Source: Planctomycetaceae bacterium (GTDB lineage Bacteria; Planctomycetota; Planctomycetia; Pirellulales; Pirellulaceae). Taken from it: a stretch of 64,000 nt of DNA. The stretch lies in assembly GCA_002709225.1 (NCBI GenBank), contig PAQH01000046.1, positions 1-64,000 of the forward strand. The letters run 5' to 3'. Of this stretch, positions 47,068 to 56,473 are shown one piece after another (positions within the stretch are counted from its first letter, which is position 1; the number at the start of each line of letters is the position of its first letter). Under the pieces are notes generated by a model that saw only the letters and a list, made by a program, of their open reading frames with translations, was not told the DNA's origin and ran no database searches. The position numbers and the translations under genes were made by a program.

Positions 47068-47423
47068 AATAGCGGCAGGCCCGTCGCGTAAACTATCAAC
47101 AACCGTAGATACCAACTGCGGTGAACCCGGCCGCGGGGACAACTACTGGCCATTTCACACCTCCTGCATTCGCAAGACTCCGAGTGTCGAGACCAAACTC
47201 CGGGCGGGCTCGAACTACCGGGCGGGCAGTGCGACGCCACGCAAATGCGGTAAATCTGATACAATAGATGGTTTGACGGAAGCGATCGCACATGACGACT
47301 GTCGCGGGACCTGTTGAATCACGGACACGCGGCAATACGGCAACAAGCTGTGGATGGGCACGCCGCTTTCACGTCATAAGCATTAACGAGCACGGATTTC
47401 CCACGGCCTCATGGAACTACCGC
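47068..47423. other. Intergenic region
   Basis: About 355 bases between malate synthase and the tandem protease gene. The protease frame stays open upstream as far as 47292, but those residues do not look like a signal peptide. A TACAAT at 47260-47265 could be a -10 without a recognisable -35. Confidence 0.4.
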
Positions 47424-49334
47424 ATGTTTGGGACACGCTTCAATAGCCCCATACGAAAACTGACAATCCTCGGCGCGATTCTGATTGGGTTGACACTGCC
47501 AGTCCGGGCGGACGACGACCTCGATCCGGCTACTTTTCTGCGCCCAGTTCCAGCTGGCGTAGAAGACCTGCGAACCATTGAAACGATGGCTCAGCAGATC
47601 GCCGAAAAAGTCGTGCCCTGCACCGTCGGGCTGCAAGTCGGGCAGGCTCGGGGAAGTGGCGTTCTCGTCAGCGCCGACGGCTACATCATGACCGCGGCGC
47701 ATGTGACTGGCCGGCCAGGACGTGAGGTACTGGTCAGTTTCCCCAACGGCAAAGTGACTCGCGGAAAATCGCTCGGCATGCATACCGCCGCCGACATCGC
47801 GTTGGTAAAGATCAATGACGATGGTCCCTGGCCGTTCGTCCCCACCGTGTCATTTGACGATTTTCCCGAAGTCGGCCAATGGTGCATCGCGGCGGGCCAT
47901 CCCAGGGGGTTCCAGACGGAACGAACCCCCCCTATTCGCCTGGGACGTATCGTCGATATCCGTGACGACGTGATGCGCACGGATTGCCCGATTAATGGAG
48001 GAGATTCCGGAGGTCCACTATTGAATTCGGCTGGTCATGTGATCGGCATTCACAGTCGAATTTCGGGCAACCTGACCGAAAACCTGCACGGCCCGGTACT
48101 AGCGTGCCTGGAAGTTTGGGACAGGCTGAAATCTGGTGAGATCTACCCGCCGCTGCCGCCCAGTCAGTTTCTCGATCGTCTCGATCGCAATCGCGACGGC
48201 AAGCTCTCACGCAGTGAATTTACAGACGGCTATTACCGTGAGCTCTACGATCGGCTGATCGAACGGTTTGACTTGGATCCCGAGAAAGCATATCCCCTGG
48301 AACAACTCGCTGATTCGCTCAACTGGAAAGGGTCGCCAACGATCTCCTGGGGTAGAAATTACGATGCGCAAACGCGCACGGACAATTCGCTTAAGGACAG
48401 TCGTTTCGTTCGCGGTGCCGAAGTCACCACGATCTTTAAACAACTCACTCGTGAGTCCGCGGACATCGCAGTACGTATCGAACAGAACGACAAACTCGTC
48501 TCTTTAGGAACGGTCGTAGGCGCTGACGGATGGATCCTGACAAAAGCCACCGAACTAAAGGGCACCAACACGCCCGACGCTCAAAACAAACTCGTATGCG
48601 TATTCGGTGACAACCGCAAGTTGCCGGCAAAACTCGTCCGCACACATCAGCCCTACGACCTGGCACTCCTGAAAGTGGATGCGACCGATCTGCCAACAAT
48701 CCCCTGGCACTCTGATGATAAGTTACCGCTGGGGAGCTGGCTCATCACGATCGGCCCCAAGGGCGAACCTGCGTCCGTCGGCATTGTGAGTGTCAGCGCA
48801 CGTCGAATTGTGGGCACACCTGGCGTTCTGGGGGTTGAAATTGCCCGCAGTGAAACCGAAGCGGAAGTAGTGCGTGTATTCCCCAAGAGTGGGGCCTTAG
48901 CAGCTGGCGTAAAAGCCAAAGATATCATTACTCACGTGTTCGACACCGAAGTCCATAATATCAACGAACTTCGGGGACAACTTGCCGAGAAACGTGCCGG
49001 CGACATCGTGATACTCAAGATCAAACGCGGTGACGAAAACCTGAAATTCAAAGTCACACTTGGGCAGGCGGACGACATCTTTTTCCAATTTGCACCGACT
49101 CAATTCAACGGGCCTTTGAGCAGTCGCCGAGATGATTTTTATCGAGCTATTCAACACGACACCGTCATCCAGCCGAATCTCTGTGGAGGGCCGGTTCTCG
49201 ATAGCCGTGGTCGCATGGTAGGCCTTAATGTGGCGCGGGCCGACCGGATTGCAACCTACATGGTCCCGGGCGCGATTCTGAAGTCACTTGTGGACCAATG
49301 GACTTCCACTGAACGACCTCCCGAACCTCAATAA
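47424..49334 (+). CDS. Exported tandem trypsin-like protease with EF-hand and PDZ domain
   Basis: A 636-residue HtrA-related protein. A signal peptide (about 1-30, KLTILGAILIGLTLPVRA) is followed by a complete trypsin-like domain with the catalytic triad: His93 in MTAAHV, Asp124 in TAADIALVKI, Ser195 in NGGDSGGPLL. An EF-hand loop, DRNRDGKLSRSEF (about 254-266), follows. A second trypsin-like domain (about 345 on) reads GWILTKATEL at the His position and NLCGGPVLD at the Ser position, so it lost the His and has Cys for Ser. A PDZ domain (about 468-547) interrupts that second domain. Likely envelope quality control with one active and one dead domain. The start at 47424 is chosen for the signal peptide; no strong SD. 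Confidence 0.87.
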   Translation: MFGTRFNSPIRKLTILGAILIGLTLPVRADDDLDPATFLRPVPAGVEDLRTIETMAQQIAEKVVPCTVGLQVGQARGSGVLVSADGYIMTAAHVTGRPGREVLVSFPNGKVTRGKSLGMHTAADIALVKINDDGPWPFVPTVSFDDFPEVGQWCIAAGHPRGFQTERTPPIRLGRIVDIRDDVMRTDCPINGGDSGGPLLNSAGHVIGIHSRISGNLTENLHGPVLACLEVWDRLKSGEIYPPLPPSQFLDRLDRNRDGKLSRSEFTDGYYRELYDRLIERFDLDPEKAYPLEQLADSLNWKGSPTISWGRNYDAQTRTDNSLKDSRFVRGAEVTTIFKQLTRESADIAVRIEQNDKLVSLGTVVGADGWILTKATELKGTNTPDAQNKLVCVFGDNRKLPAKLVRTHQPYDLALLKVDATDLPTIPWHSDDKLPLGSWLITIGPKGEPASVGIVSVSARRIVGTPGVLGVEIARSETEAEVVRVFPKSGALAAGVKAKDIITHVFDTEVHNINELRGQLAEKRAGDIVILKIKRGDENLKFKVTLGQADDIFFQFAPTQFNGPLSSRRDDFYRAIQHDTVIQPNLCGGPVLDSRGRMVGLNVARADRIATYMVPGAILKSLVDQWTSTERPPEPQ

Positions 49335-49350
49335 CACTCCCGGACTCAGC

Positions 49351-50031
49351 ATGCGCAACTGTTCGCTTACTCTGCTCTACCTGGTGCTTGTCACAGTTCC
49401 CTGTGCCACTGCCCAACGCCCATTCCGTGGTGGCCGCGGGATTTGGGGGGCTGTGCGCAACGATAGCCTGCTCACGCTTACGGCGATCGAGGAGGTACGG
49501 AAAGAAGTCCGCCTCCGTAAGGAACAGAATGAATTAGTCGATGCGTTACTCGTCGATGTTCGCGCGCAATTTCGCAAAAGTTTCGAAGGAGTCAACCCCT
49601 TTCGTAATGGAGTAGAGGAAGCCCGCGGAAAGATCAAAGAGATTTCCGGACGTTTTGACGTTCTTCTGGAAATTGTATTGGAACCAGATCAACTGGAACG
49701 CCTGAAGCAACTTCAACTGCAACGCGAGGGTCTACGAGCGTTGGACCGAACGGATTTCCAGGAACAGCTGAGCCTAGAAGAGACGCAATTGAAGGAAATC
49801 CAAGAGCTGCTCAAAGAGGGACGCAAACGAATTCAAGAGTCTCGCGAAGATCGTAAAGCAGCTCAGCAGCATCGCTCCCAGCTGGAAAGTGACGTTCTCA
49901 AGCTGCTCAACGACGAACAACAAAAGAAGTGGAACGCGATGAAGGGCAAAACCTATCGCTTCCCCGCGCCCGAGGGAAGACCGGGGAGCCGAGACCAACC
50001 AGCTGAACCGAACGGCGACGAAGACCCCTAG
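49351..50031 (+). CDS. Secreted coiled-coil protein, Spy/CpxP-like in outline
   Basis: A 226-residue protein of unknown function. A signal peptide (LTLLYLVLVTVPCATAQ) is followed by a mostly helical, charged body with heptad-like stretches (EEVRKEVRLRKEQNELVDAL, LEETQLKEIQELLKEGRKRIQESREDRK) and a Pro/Gly-rich tail. The repeated pattern of L..E(Q).. and LNDEQQKKW resembles LTXXQ-type periplasmic proteins such as Spy/CpxP, but it is too weak to name. It begins 16 bases after the tandem protease, so the two are probably cotranscribed and may act together in the envelope (inference). Start ATG 49351 fits the signal peptide. Confidence 0.8.
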   Translation: MRNCSLTLLYLVLVTVPCATAQRPFRGGRGIWGAVRNDSLLTLTAIEEVRKEVRLRKEQNELVDALLVDVRAQFRKSFEGVNPFRNGVEEARGKIKEISGRFDVLLEIVLEPDQLERLKQLQLQREGLRALDRTDFQEQLSLEETQLKEIQELLKEGRKRIQESREDRKAAQQHRSQLESDVLKLLNDEQQKKWNAMKGKTYRFPAPEGRPGSRDQPAEPNGDEDP

Positions 50032-50112
50032 AGTCCGATCGAAGTGCTTGCGGCAACGAGTGCGCACCAGTTCATCTGCCACAACCGCAGCCAGGCCGTC
50101 CAGGTAGCCTGT

Positions 50113-51477
50113 TTAAGACATCAGCCACTGCGCTACGCTCATGTATACGACAATCCCAAGAATGTCGATGATACCGGCAACAAAAGGGTTGCTCATCAAG
50201 GCCGGATCGAGTCCGAGACGCTGAAACAACAGCGGCAGTAGCGCACCCAGCACCGTTCCACTGACGACAACTAGCAGCACGGTCACCGGCACTACCAAGG
50301 CATTGGATGGGAACACTTCGGAGCTCGCCGGCTGGATCAGGGAAACAGCCACATAGCCGATCACCGCCAGGAACAAACCGAGCAATAGACCTTGCAGGAT
50401 TTCCCTCCAGAGCACCCGCCCCCAATCGCTCAATGCAATGTCGCCTGTAGCCAGCGCCGTCACCACTAGTGTCGCCGACTGGCTGCCTGAGTTGCCGCCG
50501 CATGAAATCACGAGTGGAATGAACCAAACAAGCCATTCCCATTTGGCGAGTTGATCCGAGTAGAACTCCAATGCGCCGGCGGTCAAGATGGCCGCTGCAA
50601 AGAGAATTGTCAACCAAATCCCACGCTTCCACCCTAGCGTCAAAACGTGTGTCTTGAGGTAACTCGTGTCCAAGGGCGCCACTGCCGCGCTGCGATGCGC
50701 ATCTTCGGTCGCCTCTTCGCGGACAACATCTATGACATCGTCATGTGTGATAATCCCAACCATTACCCGTTCGCGATCGACTACGGGAATCGCTAACAGG
50801 TCATACTTAGCAACCTGGCGCGCCACATCCTCCTGGTCATCCATCGGGTTGACGGCGACCACATCGGTTTCCATCAACTCGCCAAGCCGCGTCTCCGGCC
50901 GCCCCATGGCAGATACCAACTGACGCGTAGAAACAACACCGCGCAGGTGATCCGTCGCATCGACGACATACAAATAGTAGATCGTCTCAAAATGTTCCGC
51001 CTGTCTTCCTAGTTCAGTCAGTGCATCTGTAACCGTCAACGACTCACTCAACTTGGCAATCTCCGTGGTCATCACGGCGCCAGCACTGCCATCTGGATAC
51101 AGACGCAAACGTAAGATATCGTGCCGTTCATCCGCGGGCAGGAGTTCCAGCAATTGGTGAACACGATCGGGATGCACATCGTCGAGGACGTCCACTCGAT
51201 CGTCTGGTGCCAGATCGGCAACTAATTGGGCGACCCCTTCCAGCTCTTGCGTCTCGATGATCTCCGACTGCCTGTCATGTCCGAAATATCCGAATATCTC
51301 CTCTCGCAAAGCCGCATCCGCGTGCCCGATCACCGACCAGGCCTCGGCTGCCGATAACCCTTCCATGAATTCCGCCGTGCGTGCAGGGTGGAGCGCGGTA
51401 CAAAACTCCCGCAACGCGGGGTCATCGCGTCGCTCGAGCATCTCCCGTAATTCGGGAAGATAGAGAGTATTGATCAT
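50113..51477 (-). CDS. mgtE: MgtE-type magnesium channel/transporter
   Basis: A 454-residue Mg2+ channel. The N-terminal MgtE N domain (about 1-125, LHPARTAEFMEGL, LAPDDRVDVLDDV) is followed by two CBS domains (about 130-255; YPDGSAGAVMTTEIAKLSES, VVDRERVMVGIITHDDVIDVV). A connecting helix and five membrane segments follow, with FIPLVISCGGNSGSQSATLVVTALATGDI and PFVAGIIDILGIVVYMSVAQWLM giving the ion-selective pore. Family-typical length. GGAGAGAGCC precedes the ATG at 51477, and a strong sigma-70 promoter lies upstream. I looked for an M-box riboswitch in the leader of roughly 115 bases and did not recognise one. Confidence 0.96.
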   Translation of the reverse strand: MINTLYLPELREMLERRDDPALREFCTALHPARTAEFMEGLSAAEAWSVIGHADAALREEIFGYFGHDRQSEIIETQELEGVAQLVADLAPDDRVDVLDDVHPDRVHQLLELLPADERHDILRLRLYPDGSAGAVMTTEIAKLSESLTVTDALTELGRQAEHFETIYYLYVVDATDHLRGVVSTRQLVSAMGRPETRLGELMETDVVAVNPMDDQEDVARQVAKYDLLAIPVVDRERVMVGIITHDDVIDVVREEATEDAHRSAAVAPLDTSYLKTHVLTLGWKRGIWLTILFAAAILTAGALEFYSDQLAKWEWLVWFIPLVISCGGNSGSQSATLVVTALATGDIALSDWGRVLWREILQGLLLGLFLAVIGYVAVSLIQPASSEVFPSNALVVPVTVLLVVVSGTVLGALLPLLFQRLGLDPALMSNPFVAGIIDILGIVVYMSVAQWLMS

Positions 51478-51599
51478 GGCTCTCTCCTCGACACCGCGAC
51501 GGAGCGGTCAGGGGAACACAATCCACCGCGGCAGACAGAATCCCAGCCCTTTTTCCAGAAAATATTTGAGCGTCACGTACCACACGCAGGCCAACGCCG

Positions 51600-51628
51600 A
51601 GTATCGGCGGGCCGCTCAAGACTGTCAA
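51600..51628 (-). promoter_or_regulatory. Strong sigma-70-type promoter of mgtE
   Basis: On the minus strand TTGACA (51628-51623) and GATACT (51605-51600) are separated by exactly 17 bases. It would give a leader of roughly 115 bases before the mgtE start and implies that mgtE is transcribed separately from dcd. Confidence 0.7.
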
Positions 51629-51648
51629 TTCAAGAACTACGCGCCGTG

Positions 51649-52227
51649 TCAACGAGGCGCGAGACGAAAATCCAACTTCTTCTGCGGATCCGGCCTCAAC
51701 TCGGCAGACGGATTCAATTCTTTGTAGAGCAAACTGGGTTGGATGTCTTGACTATTCTGATATTTGTCACTCACGTACTCAGTGATTTTACCGTCGATCT
51801 GATGATAGAAAATTTGGCAGATGCGCACGCCGGGATAAATACGTACCGGCTGAACAGCAAACATCTCAAGTGTCCAAAACCCTTGAAAACCAACGTCACC
51901 AAATCCTGCAGTGACATGCACAAAAAGCCCGAGTCGTCCCACCGATGAACGCCCCTCAATCATCGGCACAAGATTGTGCGTCTCGGTTCTTTCCACGGTG
52001 CGTCCCAAATAGAGCTGGTTGGGGCTAAGTACTAACCCTTCCTCCGGAATGACAATGCGGCGAGTGCGGTTAGGCTGACGCATGTCAAGCACGACCTCTT
52101 CATAGGTCAAAATTTCGTCGTGCAACGTGAGGTTGTAGCTGTTTGGATTCAGGTGCTGCTCATCAAACGGATCGATAATAACATCAGTGCCCAAACGCGT
52201 ATGAATTTCGTCACCCGAGAGAATCAT
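51649..52227 (-). CDS. dcd: dCTP deaminase
   Basis: A 192-residue enzyme that deaminates dCTP to dUTP in dTTP synthesis. Motifs are MILSGDEIHTRL, LNPNSYNLTLHDEI, PNQLYLGRTVERTETHNLVPMIEGRSSVGRLGLFVHVTAG, and GFWTLEMF with the catalytic Glu. The C-terminal KYQNSQDIQPSLLYKEL resembles the Dcd lid. No dUTPase is adjacent, so it could be mono- or bifunctional; I cannot separate these. The frame is open to 52284, but ATG 52227 begins the conserved N-terminus; it has no clear SD. Confidence 0.92.
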   Translation of the reverse strand: MILSGDEIHTRLGTDVIIDPFDEQHLNPNSYNLTLHDEILTYEEVVLDMRQPNRTRRIVIPEEGLVLSPNQLYLGRTVERTETHNLVPMIEGRSSVGRLGLFVHVTAGFGDVGFQGFWTLEMFAVQPVRIYPGVRICQIFYHQIDGKITEYVSDKYQNSQDIQPSLLYKELNPSAELRPDPQKKLDFRLAPR

Positions 52228-53165
52228 CGCAAGGACTCGCTTTGTGTCGTAGTCGAGTTCACGGAGAAACAACCACCGCAACAATCACCAGTGGGGGGTC
52301 GCGTTCCCGACCAGAAGTTCACGCTCAACCCTTCCATCTCTAGCCTGGCCACGTCCGCTTTTCCAACCACCTCCGCAATTAGCATTTGTTACCATAGCCG
52401 GCAGACAGCAAACTAAACCGACCAGCCGCGCGGACCAATCACACCTCCCGCTGCACCCAGCCACGCAGAATCAACCCCGACGACTCCAGCCCCATTAATT
52501 CTAACGGGTCGCATGGGGAAGTCATCCCTAAACGCAAACGATCCCCCTGAATGCGTTTCACCTTCTCCCAGGCAGTCAACAACAATCGCTCAGACAACGA
52601 CTCCCAGCCTATTCATCTGCCGTGAAATACCATATCTGCCAGGATTAAGATCTCGCGACTTTTCCGAGTGCGTCACCTCGCGAGCGAACCACGAGACAGC
52701 TCTTACCTCTGGAGCACCCAGCGTGTCGGCTAGCTGCGTCTGTGGCAATAGAGAACTGACAGCACAAATCACCCGTCAGCTGGAAATTCTGATGAACGAA
52801 GATGCGGTGTCAAGTGTCTCTAGCGCCCCGCAGCCATTGACGGGAGGCCAATCAACACACTAGCCTGAGTCATCGAAAATAGGGGACACCCAGACAAACA
52901 CAACTTCCCCGTGACTTGACCGCAAGTACGTGGAAGTGTGGCTGAAAGACGCTACAAGCAAAGAAATCATAGGTCTCGAAACAAAAGTGGCTACTCGTTC
53001 TCCCATCGGCTTACCAACTCAGAGTCATTCGCGCTTGGATCGTTCACATGGAAGATTACGTATCGCCCGGTGTAGCACAGCGATCGGCCCGCTTTCCTGA
53101 CACCGGCTGGTTCGCGCGAGTCACGTTCCAAACCCATTCTCGCAGCTCTTTTCCAGGTCAATGCC
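52228..53165. other. Long intergenic region without recognisable gene
   Basis: Nearly 940 bases between dcd and the second moxR, unusually long for this window. A 116-codon plus-strand frame (52513-52863) lies inside but is low-complexity at its start and shows no recognised domain or SD. The segment near 52880 contains AATAGGGGACACCC, which resembles sequences found at the ends of some mobile elements, but I find no matching partner. Treat as unassigned. Confidence 0.5.
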
Positions 53166-54200
53166 TTGAATGACTCGCCACCCCAAACAGACGAGCAAGC
53201 GGTCGCTGCATGCCACGCCTCGTACCAGCGCATTTGCGATGAGCTAGGACGAGTTATCATTGGGCAGCAGGAAGTTATTCAGCAAGTTATGATCGCGTTG
53301 TTGGCCCGCGGGCATGCTTTACTGGAAGGCGTGCCGGGACTGGCCAAGACGCTGCTTATCCGCTCCCTAGCCGCTTCTCTCGATCTTAGTTTCAAGCGGA
53401 TCCAATTTACTCCCGACCTCATGCCCAGTGATGTCACGGGAACCGAAGTCATTCAGGAAGATCCCGATACCCGGCTGCGCGGATACCACTTCTTGCCAGG
53501 ACCCATTTTTTCCCACCTGCTACTGGCGGACGAAATCAATCGAACGCCACCAAAGACCCAAGCCGCGATGCTGGAAGCCATGCAAGAGGGGCAGGTCAGC
53601 GCCGGTGGCCAGGAACGGCAACTTCCTCGACCCTTTCTTGTCCTGGCTACGCAAAACCCACTCGAACAGGAAGGCACCTACCCTTTACCCGAAGCCCAGC
53701 TCGATCGTTTTCTACTCTATGTTCGTGTCGAATATCCCACTTCTCAAGAAGAGTGGGATATCGCCAGCCAAGTAACCGGAGGCGACCCTCCCGCGTTGTC
53801 TCCAGTTCTCGGCGCGAATGAAATCATCGCCATGCAAGACCTGGTGCAACGCATCCCTGTACCTGACCAGGTGCTTGGCTACGCCCTCGCATTGGTTCGC
53901 GCATCACGCCCCAACACCAACGAGTCACCCGACTTTGTTCAACAATGGGTCAACTGGGGAGCAGGACCACGCGGCGTTCTGGCGCTGGTCCAGTGTGCCA
54001 AAGCCAAAGCCCTATTGGATGGTCGTTATCACCCTACCGTCAATGACGTGCGCGAGCTGGCGCGACCGGCTTTGCGTCATCGGATCGCCGCCAATTACGC
54101 AGCCCAAGCGAATCAGGTCGACAACGAGCGTTTGCTCGAAATGCTGCTGGAAACCGTCCCTCACGACCAGGTCTACGAGCGCCCTTCCGAGGAAGCGTAA
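53166..54200 (+). CDS. MoxR-family AAA+ ATPase (paired with DUF58)
   Basis: A 344-residue MoxR AAA+ ATPase. Walker A is GVPGLAKT, Walker B LLADEINRTPPKTQAAMLEAMQEG, sensor 1 ATQNPLEQEGTYPLPEAQLDRFL, and the lid has WGAGPRGVL. It is followed after 26 bases by a DUF58 gene, the standard MoxR-DUF58 arrangement where the ATPase is thought to remodel or insert metal into vWA-containing partners. The start is probably TTG 53166, with AGG nine bases upstream; no in-frame ATG is available near it. Similar in sequence to the moxR at 7103 but clearly a distinct paralogue. Confidence 0.93.
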   Translation: MNDSPPQTDEQAVAACHASYQRICDELGRVIIGQQEVIQQVMIALLARGHALLEGVPGLAKTLLIRSLAASLDLSFKRIQFTPDLMPSDVTGTEVIQEDPDTRLRGYHFLPGPIFSHLLLADEINRTPPKTQAAMLEAMQEGQVSAGGQERQLPRPFLVLATQNPLEQEGTYPLPEAQLDRFLLYVRVEYPTSQEEWDIASQVTGGDPPALSPVLGANEIIAMQDLVQRIPVPDQVLGYALALVRASRPNTNESPDFVQQWVNWGAGPRGVLALVQCAKAKALLDGRYHPTVNDVRELARPALRHRIAANYAAQANQVDNERLLEMLLETVPHDQVYERPSEEA

Positions 54201-54226
54201 CCGATCCTCGCGCCGAGTAGTCGACG

Positions 54227-55144
54227 ATGGCTAAACAAGCACTTTCACGTTATGTAGATCCTGAATTGCTGAATCGAATCGCCGATCGCGTGTTTGAACC
54301 GCGTGATTTGGTGCTGGGATCCTTAGCAGGTAGCCACCGATCACCACTGGCCGGTTTCGCAGTGGAATTTGCGGGACACCGGGAATACGTGCCGGGCGAT
54401 GACCCCAAACACATCGACTGGCGTGTCTTTTTTAATCGCGACAAGTATTTCGTCAAACAGTACGCCCTGGAAACAAACCTGGTCTGTCATCTCGTGGTGG
54501 ATGTCAGCGCTTCGATGCAGTACGGCAGCACCAACCAGCAAAAACTGCATTACGCATGCCAACTCGCCACACTCCTGTCCTACCTGATCGTGCGACAAAG
54601 TGACCAGGTTTCACTCTGCCTACTCGACGATCAACTACGTGAATTCCTGCCTCCCAGCAATTCACCTGCACAATTAGTCCGCGCCACGCAATGCCTGCAG
54701 GAAATCACACCTGTCGAAAAAACGGACTTGTCGGGCCCATTGAATGACTTGGCCGCTCGGATCGGACGTCAGGAAATCGTGGTCATTATGAGCGATTTCT
54801 TTACCGACCTGGAGGCGCTTGAAGATGCCGTGGGACGGTTGCGGTACGCGCGCCACGAAGTTGTGCTGTTTCATTTACTTCACGCCGACGAACTACAATT
54901 CAACCTGCGCGGCAGCACACGTTTTGTTGGACTGGAAACTGATGATGAGTTACGTGTGGAGCCACAAGACATTCGCAATGCCTATCTCCAAGCGCTGTGG
55001 AAGTTCCAGCGCACTCTGGAGGACATCGCCCAACGCCATCGCTGCGAGTGGATTCAGGTTAACACGCAAAAAAGTATTGCCGAAGTGCTCGTAGACTATC
55101 TCCAACAGCGTAGTATCGGGCGAGAGCAGAGGCGACGGCATTAG
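54227..55144 (+). CDS. DUF58 domain protein with vWA-like fold
   Basis: A 305-residue DUF58 protein, partner of the preceding MoxR ATPase. It carries the DUF58 core GSHRSPLAGFAVEFAGHREYVPGDDPKHIDWRVF and a vWA-like MIDAS-type start LVVDVSASM, with a later IVVIMSDFFTD. No membrane helices are visible, so it is cytosolic. The gene follows moxR by 26 bases on the same strand and is almost certainly cotranscribed. No vWA/BatA genes follow, so the operon is truncated to the pair, then holA after 123 bases. Start ATG 54227 fits the family N-terminus. Confidence 0.93.
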   Translation: MAKQALSRYVDPELLNRIADRVFEPRDLVLGSLAGSHRSPLAGFAVEFAGHREYVPGDDPKHIDWRVFFNRDKYFVKQYALETNLVCHLVVDVSASMQYGSTNQQKLHYACQLATLLSYLIVRQSDQVSLCLLDDQLREFLPPSNSPAQLVRATQCLQEITPVEKTDLSGPLNDLAARIGRQEIVVIMSDFFTDLEALEDAVGRLRYARHEVVLFHLLHADELQFNLRGSTRFVGLETDDELRVEPQDIRNAYLQALWKFQRTLEDIAQRHRCEWIQVNTQKSIAEVLVDYLQQRSIGREQRRRH

Positions 55145-55267
55145 CCAAGACAAGAAATCCGCTAATCCTGTATGCACTAGGGCGACACGCCTGGGCAGCG
55201 GCGCGGTTGCCACACCAGTCGAACGAACGGATAATGTCGCGGACCGAGATCAGCGGGAGCTGCAACG

Positions 55268-56386
55268 ATGGCAAATCTCACGGCATTTGAATTTCTCGAT
55301 CCGCAAAAGCAAACAGCCAACCCGGCTGCTATTAATGTCATCTACGGCGATGAGCCTTTCCTAAAGCGGCAAGTCCTGGCAAGACTTCAACAAGTGGTAG
55401 TGGGAGATGCCCCTGAAATCGCGCCAACGACCTTCGATGGCGCCACGGCAATCTGGCGAAATGTCGCCGACGAACTGGCGACTCTATCGCTTTTCGGAGT
55501 CGGCAAACCGCGTCTAGTTGTGATTGATGCGGCCGATAGTCGAGGACCACAAGGCCAGGATTCGTTTTTGAGTCGCTGCCGGCACCTGCTGGAAACATAC
55601 ATCACCCAACCCGTTTCTTCCGGGGTTCTGGTACTCCTGGCAAACTCCTGGCCGACCAATACCCGATTATTCAAAGCACTCACAAAGTCCGGCCTGCAAA
55701 TCGACGCTCGGGCACCACAACAATCTGGGCGTGGAGCGAAAGGCGTCGATGAAAAAGCTGTTGAGAAGTGGATCGTCCAGTGGGCCCAGTCTCGACATCA
55801 GATCGTTGTCGCAGCAACCGCCGCCCGCACTCTCCTGCAATTGGTCGGCCCACACTTTGGCCTGCTTGACCAGGAACTCGCCAAACTCGCTCTCTTCGTC
55901 ACGCCCGAAGAACCGGTAGCCGACCAGCTTGTCGAGCAAGTTACCGGCGGCTGGCAAAACAAAACGATGTGGGAAGTACTCGCGGCCGCCGCCAGCGGCG
56001 AAACTGCAATCGCATTGGAACACCTGGACCATCTACTGCAGTCCGGCCAACACCCCAACGCGCTGTTTGGACAAATTTCCTGGTCACTGCGCAGATTTGC
56101 GACCGCGACTCAGTACTTCCAGCCACCACGCAACGGTTCCCCTGAATCCGTCGCCAACGCATTACAAACGGCCCTGCAACAAGCCGGAGTACGTGACTGG
56201 CCCAAAGGCAACCTGCGCAGCGCTGCTGCTCAACTGAGACAATTAGGAAGCGTCCGCGCCAAGCAATTGCTTACGTGGCTGTTGGAGGCGGACCTCGCAC
56301 TTAAAGGTAGTCACGCCAACGTACACCGTGCGCGTTTTGTGTTGGAAACACTGTTCCTAAGAATGTCGAAGGCCGCGCGAGCTTGA
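55268..56386 (+). CDS. holA: DNA polymerase III subunit delta
   Basis: A 372-residue clamp-loader delta subunit that opens the beta clamp. Marks are INVIYGDEPFLKRQVLARL, the AAA+-like but Walker-less fold with LSLFGVGKPRLVVIDAADSR, VLVLLANSWPTNTRLFKAL, IDARAP, GPHFGLLDQELAKLALF and a C-terminal QISWSLRRFATATQYF. Length is in the normal range. ATG 55268 begins the conserved domain. The gap to DUF58 is 123 bases, so the two may or may not be cotranscribed. The next gene starts 252 bases downstream. Confidence 0.9.
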   Translation: MANLTAFEFLDPQKQTANPAAINVIYGDEPFLKRQVLARLQQVVVGDAPEIAPTTFDGATAIWRNVADELATLSLFGVGKPRLVVIDAADSRGPQGQDSFLSRCRHLLETYITQPVSSGVLVLLANSWPTNTRLFKALTKSGLQIDARAPQQSGRGAKGVDEKAVEKWIVQWAQSRHQIVVAATAARTLLQLVGPHFGLLDQELAKLALFVTPEEPVADQLVEQVTGGWQNKTMWEVLAAAASGETAIALEHLDHLLQSGQHPNALFGQISWSLRRFATATQYFQPPRNGSPESVANALQTALQQAGVRDWPKGNLRSAAAQLRQLGSVRAKQLLTWLLEADLALKGSHANVHRARFVLETLFLRMSKAARA

Positions 56387-56473
56387 CGCGCCGAATACAT
56401 CCGGCCTCCAAACAACACCGATCGGTGCGTGCAACTCCCCGCCACAGCAGCCGTTGGATTCCTTACCGCTTGA

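Noticed and set aside
51478-51600. M-box or other riboswitch in the mgtE leader
   Set aside because: The leader is short and I could not recognise the conserved M-box core by eye. A covariance-model search would decide.
52513-52863. 116-codon plus-strand frame between dcd and moxR
   Set aside because: Low-complexity N-terminal half, no recognised domain and no convincing SD; kept only as part of the unassigned region.
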